DNA from: Gemmatimonas sp.
GTDB taxonomy: Bacteria > Gemmatimonadota > Gemmatimonadetes > Gemmatimonadales > Gemmatimonadaceae
Length of the DNA: 64,000 bases
Reading direction: 5' to 3'
NCBI GenBank assembly: GCA_011390885.1
Contig: JAABRO010000059.1
Location: 1-64,000, forward strand
Shown here: positions 28,030-38,578 of the stretch, piece by piece
How the letters are laid out: each line of letters starts with the position of its first letter
Position numbering within the stretch: the stretch's first letter is position 1
Notes under the pieces: generated by a model
Seen by the model: the letters and a program-made list of their open reading frames with translations, nothing else
What the model was told of the DNA's origin: nothing
Databases searched by the model: none
Made by a program: the position numbers and the translations under genes

Positions 28030-29295
28030 ATGTCCACTCCGCGCTTCGCCCGGCCCACCGGCTTCGACTACCCGCTGCTGCTCACGGCGCTCCTGCTCAC
28101 GGCGCTGGGCGTCGCCATGGTGTATTCGGCCGGCCAGACCGACGTGCCGGTGTCCTACGTGCAGTCGGCGTGGCAGCGGCAGCTGGCGTGGCTCATGGTG
28201 GCGCTCATGGGTGCCTGGGTGGTCACGCGGTCATCGGTACGGCTCATCGAGTGGGCAGCGTGGCCGGCGTACGCCGGCAGCATCGCGCTGCTGCTGGTGA
28301 CGCTCGCCTTCGGCTCGGGCGCCGGCACCGCGGAGAGCATGAAGGGGTGGCTCACCATCGGGGGCGTGCGGCTGGGTCAGCCCTCGGAGCTCGCCAAGCT
28401 CACGCTCGTGCTCATGCTGGCCAAGGTGCTTGCCGGCATGCGTTCGACGCCGCGCTCGCTGCTCGATCTGTGGAAGCCCCTCGTGGTCGTCGGCGTGCCG
28501 TGGCTGCTCATCATGGCGCAGCCGGATCTCGGCACCGGCATCGTGTTCATCGGCATCGCGTTCGGCATGCTCTTCTGGGCGGGCGTGCCGTGGCCGCTGC
28601 TGATCATGCTGGCCAGTCCGGGGGTCAGCCTGGTGTTCGCCTTCAGCACTGGCGTGTGGGGCGCGTGGTTCCTGATCCTGCTCGCCCTCGTGTTCTGGTA
28701 CCGGCCGCAGCTGGTGGAAGGCGTGCTGCTCGTGATCGCGAACGTGGCGATCGGCGTCGTGGCCCCGCTCGTCTGGGACAAGCTGCAGCCGTTCCAGCAG
28801 CGCCGCCTGCTGGTCTTCCTCGATCCACAGTACGATCCCCAGCGGGCCGGCTACCAGGTGCTGCAGTCGATCACGGCGATCGGCTCAGGAGGGCTGACGG
28901 GCAAGGGGTTCACGCTCGGTAGCCAGAAGCGCCTCGGATTCCTGCCGGCCCACCACACCGACTTCATCTTCTCGGTTGTTGGGGAGGAGCTGGGGTTCCT
29001 TGGTGTGGGCGTGGCGCTCGGGCTCTTCCTGGCGCTGTTCCTGCGCAGCACGCGCGTGGCGCAGCGCGGCAGCGAGCCGTTCAGCAGTCTGGTCGCCTTC
29101 GGGCTGGCCACCGGCTGGTTCGTGCACGTGGTGGTGAACGTGGGCATGACGCTCAACCTGATGCCGATCACGGGCATCCCGCTCCCCTTCTTCAGCTACG
29201 GCGGTTCGTTCCTGCTCGCGAGCTGGCTGTCGGTGGCGGTGCTGCTGCGGATCTCCTCGGAGGGGCGCGGCAAGGCGGACGGCCTCGGGCTCTGA
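28030..29295 (+). CDS. rodA: Peptidoglycan glycosyltransferase RodA
   Basis: 421 residues, SEDS family, about ten membrane helices. Family motifs: LDPQYDPQRAGYQVLQSITA around residue 260, GLTGKGFTLGSQKRLGFLPAHHTDFIFSVVGEE (in segments) around 290-320, and NLMPITGIPLPFFSYGGSFLLASW near the C-terminus. It polymerises lipid II in the elongasome and is the last gene of the mre operon. No Shine-Dalgarno is visible before its ATG. Confidence 0.96.
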   Translation: MSTPRFARPTGFDYPLLLTALLLTALGVAMVYSAGQTDVPVSYVQSAWQRQLAWLMVALMGAWVVTRSSVRLIEWAAWPAYAGSIALLLVTLAFGSGAGTAESMKGWLTIGGVRLGQPSELAKLTLVLMLAKVLAGMRSTPRSLLDLWKPLVVVGVPWLLIMAQPDLGTGIVFIGIAFGMLFWAGVPWPLLIMLASPGVSLVFAFSTGVWGAWFLILLALVFWYRPQLVEGVLLVIANVAIGVVAPLVWDKLQPFQQRRLLVFLDPQYDPQRAGYQVLQSITAIGSGGLTGKGFTLGSQKRLGFLPAHHTDFIFSVVGEELGFLGVGVALGLFLALFLRSTRVAQRGSEPFSSLVAFGLATGWFVHVVVNVGMTLNLMPITGIPLPFFSYGGSFLLASWLSVAVLLRISSEGRGKADGLGL

Positions 29296-29367
29296 TCGAC
29301 CACGAAGCAGTCGGCGGATGCGTGCGGCACTAGCCATCGGCGGGCGATCTGTCGATCTTATCCGCCT

Positions 29368-30231
29368 ATGGCATGGTTCCGGAAAGAGAAGAAGCCGCCT
29401 CAGCCGCCGCGTCAGCGCCTCGAGATTCCGCGCGACACGTGGGAGAAGTGCGAGGCCTGCGGTCACACGGACATCCGCGACAAGTTCCTGCGGAACTTCA
29501 ACGTGTGCCCCGAGTGCGACTATCACCGTCGCATGCGGGCGCACGACTACGCCGGCATGCTCCTCGACGAGGGATCGGTGCTCGAGGTGGGCGTCGAGTT
29601 GCGGTCCACCGACCCGCTCGGGTTTCCCGACTATCCCGGCCGCCTCAAGCGGGCGCTCGCCAATGCCGGCGACAGCGACGCCATCCTCACCGTGTCCGGC
29701 ACGCTCGAGAGCTTGCCCGTCGGGCTCGGCATCATGGATTTCGCCTTCATGGGCGGCTCCATGGGCAGCGTCGTGGGCGAGAAGATCGCGCGGCTCGGAC
29801 AGCGCTGCCTCGAGCGCAAGCACCCGCTCGTGATCATCTCGGCATCCGGTGGCGCGCGCATGCAGGAAGGCGTGCTGTCACTCATGCAGATGGCCAAGGC
29901 GGCCGCCGTCCTCTCGCAGCTCGCCGAGCGTCGCATTCCGTACATCAGCGTGCTCACCAATCCCACCACGGGTGGCGTGAGCGCCAGCTACGCCATGCTT
30001 GGTGACGCGATTCTCGCGGAGCCTGGCGCCGTGATCGGCTTCGCCGGTCCTCGCGTGATCAAGCAGACGCTCGGTCAGGATCTGCCGGAGGGCTTCCAGA
30101 CGGCCGAGTTCCTGCTGGACAAGGGCATGGTCGACCGCGTGGTGCACCGCAAGGAGCTGCGGTCCATGCTCTCACGCCTGATGCGACATATGACCGGCCG
30201 CCCCGCGAGCGCGGGCTACACCGAAGCCTGA
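29368..30231 (+). CDS. accD: Acetyl-CoA carboxylase carboxyltransferase subunit beta
   Basis: 287 residues. It carries the zinc ribbon of bacterial AccD: Cys28, Cys31, Cys47 and Cys50 (KCEACGHTDI...FNVCPECDYH). The crotonase-fold core has ASGGARMQEGVLSLMQMAK near residue 152 and TNPTTGGVSASYAMLGD near 192. It transfers the carboxyl group to acetyl-CoA for fatty acid synthesis. AccA is not encoded in this window. This is distinct from the zinc-less propionyl-CoA subunit at 1806. The next gene is folC, as in E. coli. Confidence 0.96.
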   Translation: MAWFRKEKKPPQPPRQRLEIPRDTWEKCEACGHTDIRDKFLRNFNVCPECDYHRRMRAHDYAGMLLDEGSVLEVGVELRSTDPLGFPDYPGRLKRALANAGDSDAILTVSGTLESLPVGLGIMDFAFMGGSMGSVVGEKIARLGQRCLERKHPLVIISASGGARMQEGVLSLMQMAKAAAVLSQLAERRIPYISVLTNPTTGGVSASYAMLGDAILAEPGAVIGFAGPRVIKQTLGQDLPEGFQTAEFLLDKGMVDRVVHRKELRSMLSRLMRHMTGRPASAGYTEA

Positions 30232-30269
30232 GCGCCTTCTCCGGTCATCCATCGCCTTCGGGCGCTCCG

Positions 30270-31565
30270 GTGACTCCCGTCGCGGCCGAGGACTACCGGC
30301 GCGCGTTGGGCGCGCTGTTCGCACGCACCACGGGCGTGTGGCGTCTCGGGCTCGAGCGGGTTGGTGCGTTCCTCGCGCGACTCGGCGACCCGCACCGTGC
30401 CTATCCGGTCTTCCATGTCGCCGGCACCAATGGCAAGGGAAGCACCGTCGCCACGCTCGACGCCTTGCTGCGTGCGGCCGGATACCGGGTGGGTCGCTAC
30501 ACCTCGCCCCACCTGGTCGATTTCCGGGAGCGGATCGTGGTGAACGGCGAACCGATGCCGCCCGCCGAGATCGTCTCGTGGCTCGACGCGCAGGCACCGC
30601 TCGTGGAGGAGCTCGGCGCCACCTTCTTCGAGGTGACCACGTCGATGGCGTTCGACTGGTTCGCGCGCGCCGGGGTGGACGTGGCCGTGATCGAGGTCGG
30701 ACTGGGCGGTCGTCTCGACGCGACGAACGTGGTGCGTCCGCTCTGTGCCGGCGTCACGTCGATCGGACTCGATCATCAGGAGTTCCTGGGCGGTTCGCTG
30801 CCGGAGATCGCGGCTGAGAAGGGCGGGGTGTTCAAGACAGGCGTCGGCGCCGTCATCGGCGACGCCGATCCCGTGGTGCAGGAGGTGCTGCTCCGCTGCG
30901 CCCACGAGGCCGGCAGCGCGCCGGTCCTCCGGGCTGGACATGACTGGCGGGTCACCGACGTGTCCGTTGCGGGCGACGGGACGCGATTCACCCTGCATCG
31001 CGAGGGGGCGGGGCCGCAGGCGCTGCACACCGCGCTGGTGGGGGCCTACCAGGCCGACAACGCGGCGACGGCGCTCGCCATGCTGGCCGCCGCTGGTCCG
31101 CCGTGGTCGGACGCGATGGCGCACGCCGGATCGGTGCTGCCCACGCTGCGGCTGGCCGGTCGCTTCCAACGCGTCGGGCGGTGGATCTTCGACGTGGCGC
31201 ACAATCCGGATGGCGCGCGCACGATCGGTCGCACTCTTGCGCACGCCGACGTGCCGCGCCCGCTTTGGGCCTTGGTCACGGTGCTGCAGGACAAGGACTG
31301 GCGCGGCATGCTGCAGGCGCTCGCGCCGTCGGTGGACGGCTTCGTGATCTCGGCGGCTCCGACCGCGCCGGCGAGCCGGCGCTGGAACCCCGAGGAGGCG
31401 GCCACCGTCGCACGCGCCACCGGGAAGCCGGTCGTGCTGGAACCCGATTTCGACCGTGCGATCGCCTCGGCGCTGCGGGAAGGCGCGACCGTGCTGGCCA
31501 CCGGCTCGTTCCACACGGTGGGTGACGTCATGCAGCGCTTGCCGGTGGATCCGCTGGCTCAATAG
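30270..31565 (+). CDS. folC: Dihydrofolate synthase / folylpolyglutamate synthase
   Basis: 431 residues. ATP-dependent ligation of glutamate to dihydropteroate and folates. The P-loop GTNGKGST is at residues 52-59 (HVAGTNGKGSTVATLDALL). Other Mur-ligase-family signatures are GLGGRLDATNVV near 148 and DVAHNPDGARTIG near 309. The start is a GTG at 30270; a CGCC-TTCG-GGCG tetraloop hairpin lies just upstream. It is nine bases from hisS. Confidence 0.93.
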   Translation: MTPVAAEDYRRALGALFARTTGVWRLGLERVGAFLARLGDPHRAYPVFHVAGTNGKGSTVATLDALLRAAGYRVGRYTSPHLVDFRERIVVNGEPMPPAEIVSWLDAQAPLVEELGATFFEVTTSMAFDWFARAGVDVAVIEVGLGGRLDATNVVRPLCAGVTSIGLDHQEFLGGSLPEIAAEKGGVFKTGVGAVIGDADPVVQEVLLRCAHEAGSAPVLRAGHDWRVTDVSVAGDGTRFTLHREGAGPQALHTALVGAYQADNAATALAMLAAAGPPWSDAMAHAGSVLPTLRLAGRFQRVGRWIFDVAHNPDGARTIGRTLAHADVPRPLWALVTVLQDKDWRGMLQALAPSVDGFVISAAPTAPASRRWNPEEAATVARATGKPVVLEPDFDRAIASALREGATVLATGSFHTVGDVMQRLPVDPLAQ

Positions 31566-31574
31566 GTTGAAGGG

Positions 31575-32918
31575 ATGTCTCCCAAAGCCCTGCCCGGGTT
31601 CCGCGATTTCTATCCGGCCGAGTTCGCCGTTCGGGCGCACATCGTCGAGACCTGGCGGCGGGTCGTGCGCCGGTACGCGTTCACGGAATACGACGGACCG
31701 CCGCTGGAGCCGTTGGAGCTGTACACCCAGAAGAGCGGCGACGAGATCGTGGGCCAGCTCTACTCCTTCGAGGACAAGGGCGGCCGGGCGGTCGCCATGC
31801 GCCCCGAGATGACGCCCACGTTCGCGCGCATGGTCGCCGCGCGCGCGCAGGCGCTGCGCAAGCCGGTGCGCTGGTTCGCCGCCCCGCAGCTCTTCCGCTA
31901 CGAACGTCAGCAGAAGGGGCGGCTGCGCGAGCACTTCCAGCTCAACGTGGACATCGTCGGTGAGCACGACGTGCTGGCCGATGCCGAACTGCTGTCGGTG
32001 GCGATCGAGATATGCCGCGCATTCGGCCTCGACCGCAGCGACTTCTACGCCCGCGTCTCCGACCGCCGGCTGCTCAACGCGCTGCTCGCCGACCTTGGCA
32101 TTGACGCCGAGACGTGGCCTGCCGTGTACGCGGTGCTCGACAAGCTCGAGCGGCAGCCGCGCGAGGTATCCGCGGAGAAGCTCACCGCGGCCGGGCTGTC
32201 GGAGACGGCGCGCGACGAGGTGCTCGCCTTCGGCGGGTACGACTCGGTGGACGCGCTCCGCGCGCGCTTCGGAGCGTCGCCCGATGTGGCCATGCTGCTC
32301 GATCGCTTCGCGGAGTACGCGGCGCACCTCGACGCCCTCGGCGTGGGCGAGTACCTGCGGCTCGATCTAACCATCGTGCGCGGGCTGGCGTACTACACCG
32401 GCATCGTCTTCGAGCTGTTCGATGCGCAGGGCGAGTTCCGCGCGATCTGCGGCGGCGGGCGCTACGACAACCTGCTGCAGGCGCTCGGCGGCGTGGACCT
32501 GCCGTCGCTCGGCTTCGGCATGGGCGACGTCGTGCTGGGCGAACTGCTCAAGGCACGCGGCAAGCTCGCCGACATCGGCACGCCGGTGGCCGACCTCTGG
32601 CTGGTGCCGGCGGAATCCACCCCCGTGGCGCACCTCCTGTCCGTCGCCACGGCACTGCGCGCCGCCGAACTCTCCGTCGAGTACGCGCTCAGCGCCGAGA
32701 AGCTGCACGGGCGCAAGAGCGGAGCGCAGCTCAAGGATGCACAGAAGGCCGGCGCGCGTGCGGCCCTCGTGTTCCGCGATGCGACCGCCGCCGAACTCGT
32801 GCCGCTGTCCCTTGCCGGCAGTGCCGGCGATCGTCTCGTCTTCGACACCGTCGACTGGCGTGCGTCGGGCATTCCCGTGCACACGCTCGAGTCCCTGCTG
32901 ACCGCGCTCAGCCGCTGA
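31575..32918 (+). CDS. hisS: Histidyl-tRNA synthetase
   Basis: 447 residues, class II. Motif 1 region begins [25 protein letters not shown] precedes motif 2 ([20 protein letters not shown] near residue 112). The histidine-specific motif reads [17 protein letters not shown] near 266, and motif 3 is GLGFGMGDV-like ([13 protein letters not shown] near 310). The C-terminal 90 residues form an anticodon-binding domain, which argues for HisS and against the paralogue HisZ. GAAGGG lies close to the ATG. Confidence 0.9.
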   Translation: MSPKALPGFRDFYPAEFAVRAHIVETWRRVVRRYAFTEYDGPPLEPLELYTQKSGDEIVGQLYSFEDKGGRAVAMRPEMTPTFARMVAARAQALRKPVRWFAAPQLFRYERQQKGRLREHFQLNVDIVGEHDVLADAELLSVAIEICRAFGLDRSDFYARVSDRRLLNALLADLGIDAETWPAVYAVLDKLERQPREVSAEKLTAAGLSETARDEVLAFGGYDSVDALRARFGASPDVAMLLDRFAEYAAHLDALGVGEYLRLDLTIVRGLAYYTGIVFELFDAQGEFRAICGGGRYDNLLQALGGVDLPSLGFGMGDVVLGELLKARGKLADIGTPVADLWLVPAESTPVAHLLSVATALRAAELSVEYALSAEKLHGRKSGAQLKDAQKAGARAALVFRDATAAELVPLSLAGSAGDRLVFDTVDWRASGIPVHTLESLLTALSR

Positions 32919-32952
32919 TCGCGGCCTGCGCTTCCCATCGTTCCCGACCGTC

Positions 32953-34422
32953 ATGTCCGACGACAAGAAGCTGACTTCGCGCGCCGACGATTTCAGCGCG
33001 TGGTACAACGAGCTCGTGCTGCGCGCCGAGCTGGCCGACTACTCGCCGGTGCGTGGCTGCATGGTCATCCGGCCGCTCGGCTACGGCGTGTGGGAGCGCA
33101 TGCAGCGCGCGCTCGACGACATGTTCAAGGCCACGGGGCACGTGAACGCGTACTTCCCGCTGTTCATCCCGGAGAGCTTCCTGAGCAAGGAGGCCGAGCA
33201 CGTCGAGGGCTTCGCGCCCGAGTGCGCCGTGGTCACGCACGGCGGCGGCAAGCAGCTCGAGGAGCGGCTCGTGGTGCGCCCCACGTCGGAGACGATCATC
33301 TACTCGATGTTCGCCAAGTGGGTGCAGAGCTACCGCGACCTGCCCCTTCTGTACAACCAGTGGGCCAACGTGGTGCGCTGGGAAATGCGCACGCGCCTGT
33401 TCCTGCGCACGATGGAGTTCCTCTGGCAGGAGGGGCACACGGCCCACGCCACGCACGACGAGGCCGAGGAGGAGGCGCGCCGCATGCTCGGCGTGTACCG
33501 CACGTTCATGGAGGAGTACATCGCCATGCCCGTGATCACCGGCCAGAAGACGGACGCGGAGAAGTTCGCGGGAGCGCTGCGCACGTACGCCTGCGAGGCG
33601 ATGATGCAGGACAACAAGGCGCTGCAGGCGGGCACGTCGCACAACCTGGGGCAGAACTTCGCGAAGGCGTTCGACCTCACGTTCCAGAACGAGGCGGGCG
33701 AGCAGGCCTACGCGTGGAACACCAGCTGGGGCGTGTCCACGCGCATGGTGGGCGGCATGGTCATGACGCACGGTGACGACAACGGCCTGCGCCTGCCGCC
33801 ACGGCTCGCGCCCATCCAGGTCGTGATCGTGCCCATCTGGAAGACCGACGAGGAGCGGACCGCCACGGTGGAGAAGGCGCGCGCGATTGCCGATGACCTC
33901 GGCAGCTTCAAGCGGCTCGAGCACGAGCGCATTCGCATGCACGTGGACGACCGGGTGGGCATCAAGCCCGGCGCCAAGTACTACCACTGGGAGCTGCGCG
34001 GCATTCCGCTGCGCCTCGAGATCGGCCCGCGCGACCTCGCGTCCAATCAGTGCATGCTGGTCCGTCGCGACACGCGAGAGAAGACCCCCGTGTCGCTCGA
34101 CGCCCTCGCCACCGAGCTGCCGGCCCGCCTCGAAGCGATCCAGACCGAGATGCTGCAGACCGCGCGCGCGCGCATGGAAGCGAACTCCATTCGCGAGCGC
34201 ATCTCGTACGACCGCTTCAAGGAAGTCATGGAAGGCGACGGCGGCTTCGTGTACGCCGGCTGGTGCGGCGATCCGGCGGTCGAGGCCCAGGTCAAGGCCG
34301 AAACCAAGGCCACGATCCGCGTGATCCCCGATGCCGAGTTCCGCACGCCCGAGGCACCGACGACGTGCATGGTGACCGGCCGTCCCGCCACCTGCGAGGT
34401 CGTATGGGCCAAGGCGTACTGA
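32953..34422 (+). CDS. proS: Prolyl-tRNA synthetase, archaeal/eukaryote-like short type
   Basis: 489 residues. It lacks the large editing insertion of E. coli ProRS (572 residues) and begins with [20 protein letters not shown], the archaeal/eukaryotic-type opening. Class II motifs: [16 protein letters not shown] near 112, motif 2 [20 protein letters not shown] near 140, and [20 protein letters not shown] near 258 as motif 3. The C-terminal extension ends in AKAY with the terminal Tyr typical of this type. That extension normally binds zinc through four cysteines; I see only three (WCG, TTC, ATC), so the zinc site may be degraded. Its stop overlaps lysA. Confidence 0.93.
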   Translation: MSDDKKLTSRADDFSAWYNELVLRAELADYSPVRGCMVIRPLGYGVWERMQRALDDMFKATGHVNAYFPLFIPESFLSKEAEHVEGFAPECAVVTHGGGKQLEERLVVRPTSETIIYSMFAKWVQSYRDLPLLYNQWANVVRWEMRTRLFLRTMEFLWQEGHTAHATHDEAEEEARRMLGVYRTFMEEYIAMPVITGQKTDAEKFAGALRTYACEAMMQDNKALQAGTSHNLGQNFAKAFDLTFQNEAGEQAYAWNTSWGVSTRMVGGMVMTHGDDNGLRLPPRLAPIQVVIVPIWKTDEERTATVEKARAIADDLGSFKRLEHERIRMHVDDRVGIKPGAKYYHWELRGIPLRLEIGPRDLASNQCMLVRRDTREKTPVSLDALATELPARLEAIQTEMLQTARARMEANSIRERISYDRFKEVMEGDGGFVYAGWCGDPAVEAQVKAETKATIRVIPDAEFRTPEAPTTCMVTGRPATCEVVWAKAY

Positions 34423-35699
34423 CGCCGGGTTTTGCTCGCGTCGACGGCGTGCTGCACGCCGACGGCGTCTCGCTGTCACACATCGCCGACTCGGTGGGCA
34501 CGCCGGCGTACGTGTACAGCCTGGGGCGCGTGCGCGAGCAGTACCGCCGGCTGGAGTCGGCGCTTGCCGATGCGATGCCCGACGTGCCGCATCGCCTGCA
34601 CTTCAGCGTGAAGGCGAACAGCAACCTCGCCGTGCTGCGCACGCTGCAGGAGTGCGGCGCCGGGGTGGACATCGTGTCCGCGGGCGAGCTGTTTCGCGCG
34701 CGCGAGGCCGGCTTCGGCGGTGCCGACATCGTCTTCAGCGGCGTGGGCAAGACGGCCGAGGAGCTCTCGCAGGCGCTCGACGTGCAGGTGCTGTTCGTGA
34801 ACGTGGAGAGTGAAGGCGAGTTGCGCCTGCTCGATCGCGTGGCGGGCGAGCGCGGGGTCGTTGCGCCGGTTGCCCTGCGCATCAACCCCGAAGTCACCGT
34901 CGAGAGCCCGCACGAGTACATCCGCACGGGCGAGAAGGGGCACAAGTTCGGCATCCCGTACGACGACGCCGAGCACGTGGCGCTCATCGCGCACACGCTG
35001 CCGAACGTGGAACTCGTCGGCCTCGACATGCACATCGGTTCGCAGATCTCGGTGTGGGAGCCCTACGCGGCGGCACTGTCGCGCATCAAGCCGCTCATCG
35101 GTGCGCTGCGCGCGGCGGGCGTGGATTCGCTGCGCTTCCTCGACCTGGGCGGCGGACTCGCCGTGACGTACGAGAACGAGGCGCCCGCCGACGTGGAGCG
35201 CTTCGCGAAGGGCGTGGCCGATGCCGTGCGTGGCCTCGGCCTCTCGATCGTGTTCGAGCCCGGCCGGTTTCTCGTGGCCGAGTCGGGCGTGCTGCTGGCG
35301 CGCGTGCTCTATCGCAAGCGCAGCGGCGGCAAAGACTACGTGATCACCGACGCCGGCATGAACGATCTCGTGCGTCCGTCCCACTATCAGGCCTACCATC
35401 GCATCGAGCCCGTGAGCGCGCCGCACGGCGCGATCGTGGCCGACGTCGTGGGCCCCGTGTGCGAGTCGGGCGACTTCCTGGCGCTCGGCCGCGACCTGCC
35501 CGACGTCGGTCCCGGCGACCTGCTGGCCGTGTTCACCGCGGGCGCCTACGGATTCGTCATGGCGTCCAACTACAACTCGCGTCCGCGCCCAGCCGAGGTG
35601 GTGGTCGATGGCGACCGATTCGCCGTGGCGACGGAGCGCGAACGACTCGAAGACCTGGTGCGGCTCGAACGGGCGCACCTCCAGTGGAGGAGTGCCTGA
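34404..35699 (+). CDS. lysA: Diaminopimelate decarboxylase
   Basis: 431 residues, PLP enzyme of fold type III. It makes lysine from meso-diaminopimelate. The PLP lysine is Lys70 in [29 protein letters not shown] lies near 209, [11 protein letters not shown] near 247, [15 protein letters not shown] near 283, [14 protein letters not shown] near 353 and [20 protein letters not shown] near 377. The ATG at 34404 overlaps the end of proS by 19 bases and has GAGG six bases upstream, which sets the start. The next gene begins on the base after the stop codon. Confidence 0.95.
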   Translation: MGQGVLTPGFARVDGVLHADGVSLSHIADSVGTPAYVYSLGRVREQYRRLESALADAMPDVPHRLHFSVKANSNLAVLRTLQECGAGVDIVSAGELFRAREAGFGGADIVFSGVGKTAEELSQALDVQVLFVNVESEGELRLLDRVAGERGVVAPVALRINPEVTVESPHEYIRTGEKGHKFGIPYDDAEHVALIAHTLPNVELVGLDMHIGSQISVWEPYAAALSRIKPLIGALRAAGVDSLRFLDLGGGLAVTYENEAPADVERFAKGVADAVRGLGLSIVFEPGRFLVAESGVLLARVLYRKRSGGKDYVITDAGMNDLVRPSHYQAYHRIEPVSAPHGAIVADVVGPVCESGDFLALGRDLPDVGPGDLLAVFTAGAYGFVMASNYNSRPRPAEVVVDGDRFAVATERERLEDLVRLERAHLQWRSA

Positions 35700-36209
35700 G
35701 TGAAGATCGGCCTGCTGTCCGACAGTCATGACCGTGTCCCCGCCGTGCGTGCGCTCGTCGAGCGCATGATCGAGGAGGGGGTGGCGGTCATCATCCACGC
35801 TGGCGACTACTGCTCCCCCTTCACGCTCCGGGCGCTCGCCGACCTGCAGGTGCCGCTGCTCGGCGTCTTCGGTCGCAACGACGGCGACCACGAGGGACTC
35901 ATCGGTGCCGCCCAGGCGTCGATCGGTGCGGAGCTCTACGAGTCGCCCCACAGCTTCTCGCTCGGCGGCCAGCAGATCCTCGTGGTTCACGACATCAACG
36001 ACGTGCACGAGCGCTCGCTCGGGCAGCACCAGGTCGTGGTGCACGGGTTCACGCACATCGCCGAAATGAAGACGCGCGGCGAGACGCTCATCGTGAACCC
36101 CGGCGAGAGCTGCGGTTGGGTGTACGGTGAACCGAGCGGCGCGATCCTCGATCTCTCCACGAAGGCCGTGGAGTTCATCAAGCTGACCGGTCCGGAGTGG
36201 AAGCACTGA
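35700..36209 (+). CDS. Metallophosphoesterase of the YfcE/MJ0936 family
   Basis: 169 residues. Calcineurin-like fold with the expected metal ligands: Asp8 and His10 (LLSDSHD), Asp36 (HAGD), Asn60 (GRND), a His in VVHD near 97, and HGFTH near 116, where GHTH is usual. NPGESCG near 136 completes the family pattern. Members hydrolyse phosphodiesters with little known physiological role; the substrate here cannot be given. The GTG start directly follows the lysA stop and the stop shares one base with the guaA start, so it is locked inside this operon. Confidence 0.88.
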   Translation: MKIGLLSDSHDRVPAVRALVERMIEEGVAVIIHAGDYCSPFTLRALADLQVPLLGVFGRNDGDHEGLIGAAQASIGAELYESPHSFSLGGQQILVVHDINDVHERSLGQHQVVVHGFTHIAEMKTRGETLIVNPGESCGWVYGEPSGAILDLSTKAVEFIKLTGPEWKH

Positions 36210-37753
36210 TGGCCAGCCGCATCCTGATCCTCGACTGCGGGTCGCAGTTCACGCAGCTCATTGCGCGGCGCGTGCGCGAGGCGCGCGTCTACTCCGAGAT
36301 CCATCCCGTGGCCACACGCTCGCTCGACTGGATCCGCGAGTGGAAACCCGATGGCATCATCCTGTCGGGTGGGCCCAACTCGGTCAACGATGCCGGCGCG
36401 CCGACCGTCGATCCGGCGCTGCTCGATGTGGCGCCGGTGCTGGGCGTGTGCTACGGCATGCAGCTGATCGCGAAGCTGTCGGGGGCGCCCGTGGTGGCTG
36501 CCGGCCGGCGCGAGTACGGGCGTGCCGAGATCGAGGTGCTCGACACCGCCGGTCTGTTCGGTGGGTTCACGCCCGGCGAGAAGAGCACGGTGTGGATGAG
36601 CCACGGCGATCACGTGGACGAGGTGCCCGCCGGATTCATCGCCACGGCGCGCAGCGGCGGCACGCTGGCCGGCATGCGGCACGAGTCGCGCCCGATCCAT
36701 TGCGCGCAGTTCCACGCCGAGGTGGCGCACACGGCGCGCGGCGCGCAGATGATCGAGAACTTCCTCTTCGACGTCTGCCACTGCTCGCCGGACTGGACCC
36801 CGGGGCATTTCATCGACCTCGAAGTGGCGCGCATTCGCGCGCTGGTGGGTGACAAGCGTGTCATCTGCGGTCTCTCGGGCGGCGTCGATTCCTCGGTCGC
36901 AGCCGTGCTCGTGCACAGGGCGATCGGCGACCAGCTCACGTGCGTGTTCGTGGACACGGGGCTGCTGCGCCTGAACGAGCGCGAACAGGTGGAGCGCATG
37001 TTCGGCGCGCACATGGGCATCAAGCTGGTGACGGTGCGCGCCGAGGAGCGCTTCCTCTCGGCGCTCGCCGGCGTGGACGACCCCGAGCGCAAGCGCACGA
37101 TCATCGGTCACACGTTCATCGACGTGTTCGAGGATGCGACGGCCGAGGCCGGCAAGGATGCCGACTTCCTGGTGCAGGGCACACTGTACCCGGATGTCAT
37201 CGAGAGTGTGAGCGCGACCGGCGGCCCGTCTGCGACCATCAAGACACACCACAACGTGGGTGGCCTCAAGCCGGGCATGAAGTTCACGCTCATCGAGCCG
37301 CTTCGCGAACTCTTCAAGGACGAAGTCCGCAACGTGGGGCGCGAGTTGGGACTGCCCGAGGAAATGGTGGGGCGCCATCCGTTCCCCGGCCCGGGGCTCG
37401 CGATCCGCGTGCTCGGTGCCGTGAGCGAGCCGGTGGTGGACATGCTGCGCCGCGCCGACGCGATCTACCTCGAGGAGATCCGCGCCGCCGGCCTCTACAA
37501 CGACATCTGGCAGGCGTTTGCCGTGTTCCTGCCCGTGCGCTCGGTTGGCGTCATGGGTGACGGTCGCACGTACGAGCATGTGATCGCGCTGCGCGCGGTG
37601 ACCAGCACCGATGGCATGACCGCCGACTGGTACCAGTTCCCGCACGACGTGCTGGGCCGCATCTCGAATCGCATCATCAACGAGGTGGACGGCGTGAACC
37701 GCGTGGTGTACGACGTGAGCTCCAAGCCACCGGCGACCATCGAGTGGGAGTGA
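36209..37753 (+). CDS. guaA: GMP synthase (glutamine-hydrolysing)
   Basis: 514 residues, normal. Amidotransferase domain first, with nucleophile Cys81 in GVCYGMQL and the catalytic His/Glu in [11 protein letters not shown] near 170 (the usual motif is QFHPEV; Pro is replaced by Ala). The ATP-pyrophosphatase domain has the P-loop [11 protein letters not shown] near 223 and the dimerisation domain ends KPPATIEWE, the invariant family C-terminus. It converts XMP to GMP. The ATG shares one base with the preceding stop. A strong terminator follows. Confidence 0.97.
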   Translation: MASRILILDCGSQFTQLIARRVREARVYSEIHPVATRSLDWIREWKPDGIILSGGPNSVNDAGAPTVDPALLDVAPVLGVCYGMQLIAKLSGAPVVAAGRREYGRAEIEVLDTAGLFGGFTPGEKSTVWMSHGDHVDEVPAGFIATARSGGTLAGMRHESRPIHCAQFHAEVAHTARGAQMIENFLFDVCHCSPDWTPGHFIDLEVARIRALVGDKRVICGLSGGVDSSVAAVLVHRAIGDQLTCVFVDTGLLRLNEREQVERMFGAHMGIKLVTVRAEERFLSALAGVDDPERKRTIIGHTFIDVFEDATAEAGKDADFLVQGTLYPDVIESVSATGGPSATIKTHHNVGGLKPGMKFTLIEPLRELFKDEVRNVGRELGLPEEMVGRHPFPGPGLAIRVLGAVSEPVVDMLRRADAIYLEEIRAAGLYNDIWQAFAVFLPVRSVGVMGDGRTYEHVIALRAVTSTDGMTADWYQFPHDVLGRISNRIINEVDGVNRVVYDVSSKPPATIEWE

Positions 37754-37797
37754 TGCGCACGCGCCCGCACACTCGCATGCGCAGGCGGTGAATGCAG

Positions 37798-37840
37798 AAA
37801 GCGCCCGGCGTTTCCGTGTGGAAACGCCGGGCGCTTTTTC
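37798..37840. terminator. Strong bidirectional terminator between guaA and the fasciclin gene
   Basis: A perfect 18-bp stem (37798-37815 with 37820-37837) with a GTGT loop, preceded by AAA and followed by five T in a row. The symmetric arms and A/T tails serve both converging genes. This is the best intrinsic terminator in the window. Confidence 0.92.
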
Positions 37841-37860
37841 GAGCGGTTGCGAACCGCTGA

Positions 37861-38406
37861 TTACATCTGCGGCGGCATGAGGACCGCGTCGATCACGTGG
37901 ATCACGCCGTTGCTGGCGGCCACATCGGGCGTCACCACGGTGCTGTTGCCGTTGATCACGACCTTCCCGTCGACGACGGCGATGGTGATCTTGCGCCCTT
38001 CAACGGTCGTGGCCTCGGTGAGGTTCACGACGTCGGTCGACGGCACGTTGCCGGCGATCACGTGGTACGTGAGCACCTTCGTGAGGGCGTCCTTGTCGGC
38101 GAGCAGCGCCTGCAGGTCGGCTTCGGGGATCTTGGCGAACGCCTCGTCGGTGGGGGCGAGCACGGTGAACGGGCCGGGGCCCTTGAGCGTCTCGACCAGA
38201 CCGGCAGCCGTCAGAGCCTGCGCGAGGGTGTTGAAGGTGCCGGCGGCGATGGCCGTCTCCACGATGTCCTGCGCGACGGGCGCCGCAGGTGCCTCGGCGG
38301 CCATGGACGTGGAATCCGCGGTGGTGGCGGCGTCATCGGCCGGCGCGCCTCCGCAGGCGGCGAGCGAAGTCAGGGCCAGCGTGACGATCAGGCGGCGATG
38401 CAGCAT
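37861..38406 (-). CDS. Fasciclin (FAS1)-domain lipoprotein
   Basis: 181 residues. A signal peptide with lipobox LAAC (Cys18) is followed by a low-complexity Ala/Asp/Ser linker and one FAS1 domain from about residue 43. Signature segments: [17 protein letters not shown] (H1 region), [19 protein letters not shown], and the C-terminal [14 protein letters not shown]. Such proteins are secreted or surface adhesins. The ATG at 38406 is chosen because it begins the signal peptide; a longer frame to 38496 adds unrelated residues. It diverges from the amidohydrolase genes. Confidence 0.92.
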   Translation of the reverse strand: MLHRRLIVTLALTSLAACGGAPADDAATTADSTSMAAEAPAAPVAQDIVETAIAAGTFNTLAQALTAAGLVETLKGPGPFTVLAPTDEAFAKIPEADLQALLADKDALTKVLTYHVIAGNVPSTDVVNLTEATTVEGRKITIAVVDGKVVINGNSTVVTPDVAASNGVIHVIDAVLMPPQM

Positions 38407-38578
38407 GCGAAGTTCCGGAGTTGGACGTGGGACCGGTGGAGGGCCGACTGGCCCCGCGAAACCGAGGATGCCGCGGGGTTCGAACCCGGGCACCACGAGC
38501 TAAAGGGACGGCCGTTCCGGAAGGTTCCATGGACATCGCCAACGCCCGGTCCCCAGATTCCCTGAAGGAGGCCCTGCC

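Noticed and set aside
31575-32918. HisZ (ATP phosphoribosyltransferase regulatory subunit) in place of HisS
   Set aside because: The C-terminal anticodon-binding domain and the complete class II motifs are present, and no hisG lies nearby.
38470-38494. GGGTTCGAACCCGGGCACCA resembles a tRNA T-arm and CCA end
   Set aside because: The T stem has a G-G mismatch and there is no matching acceptor 5' strand, D arm or anticodon arm upstream. It is a GGGTTCGAACCC palindrome in an intergenic region.
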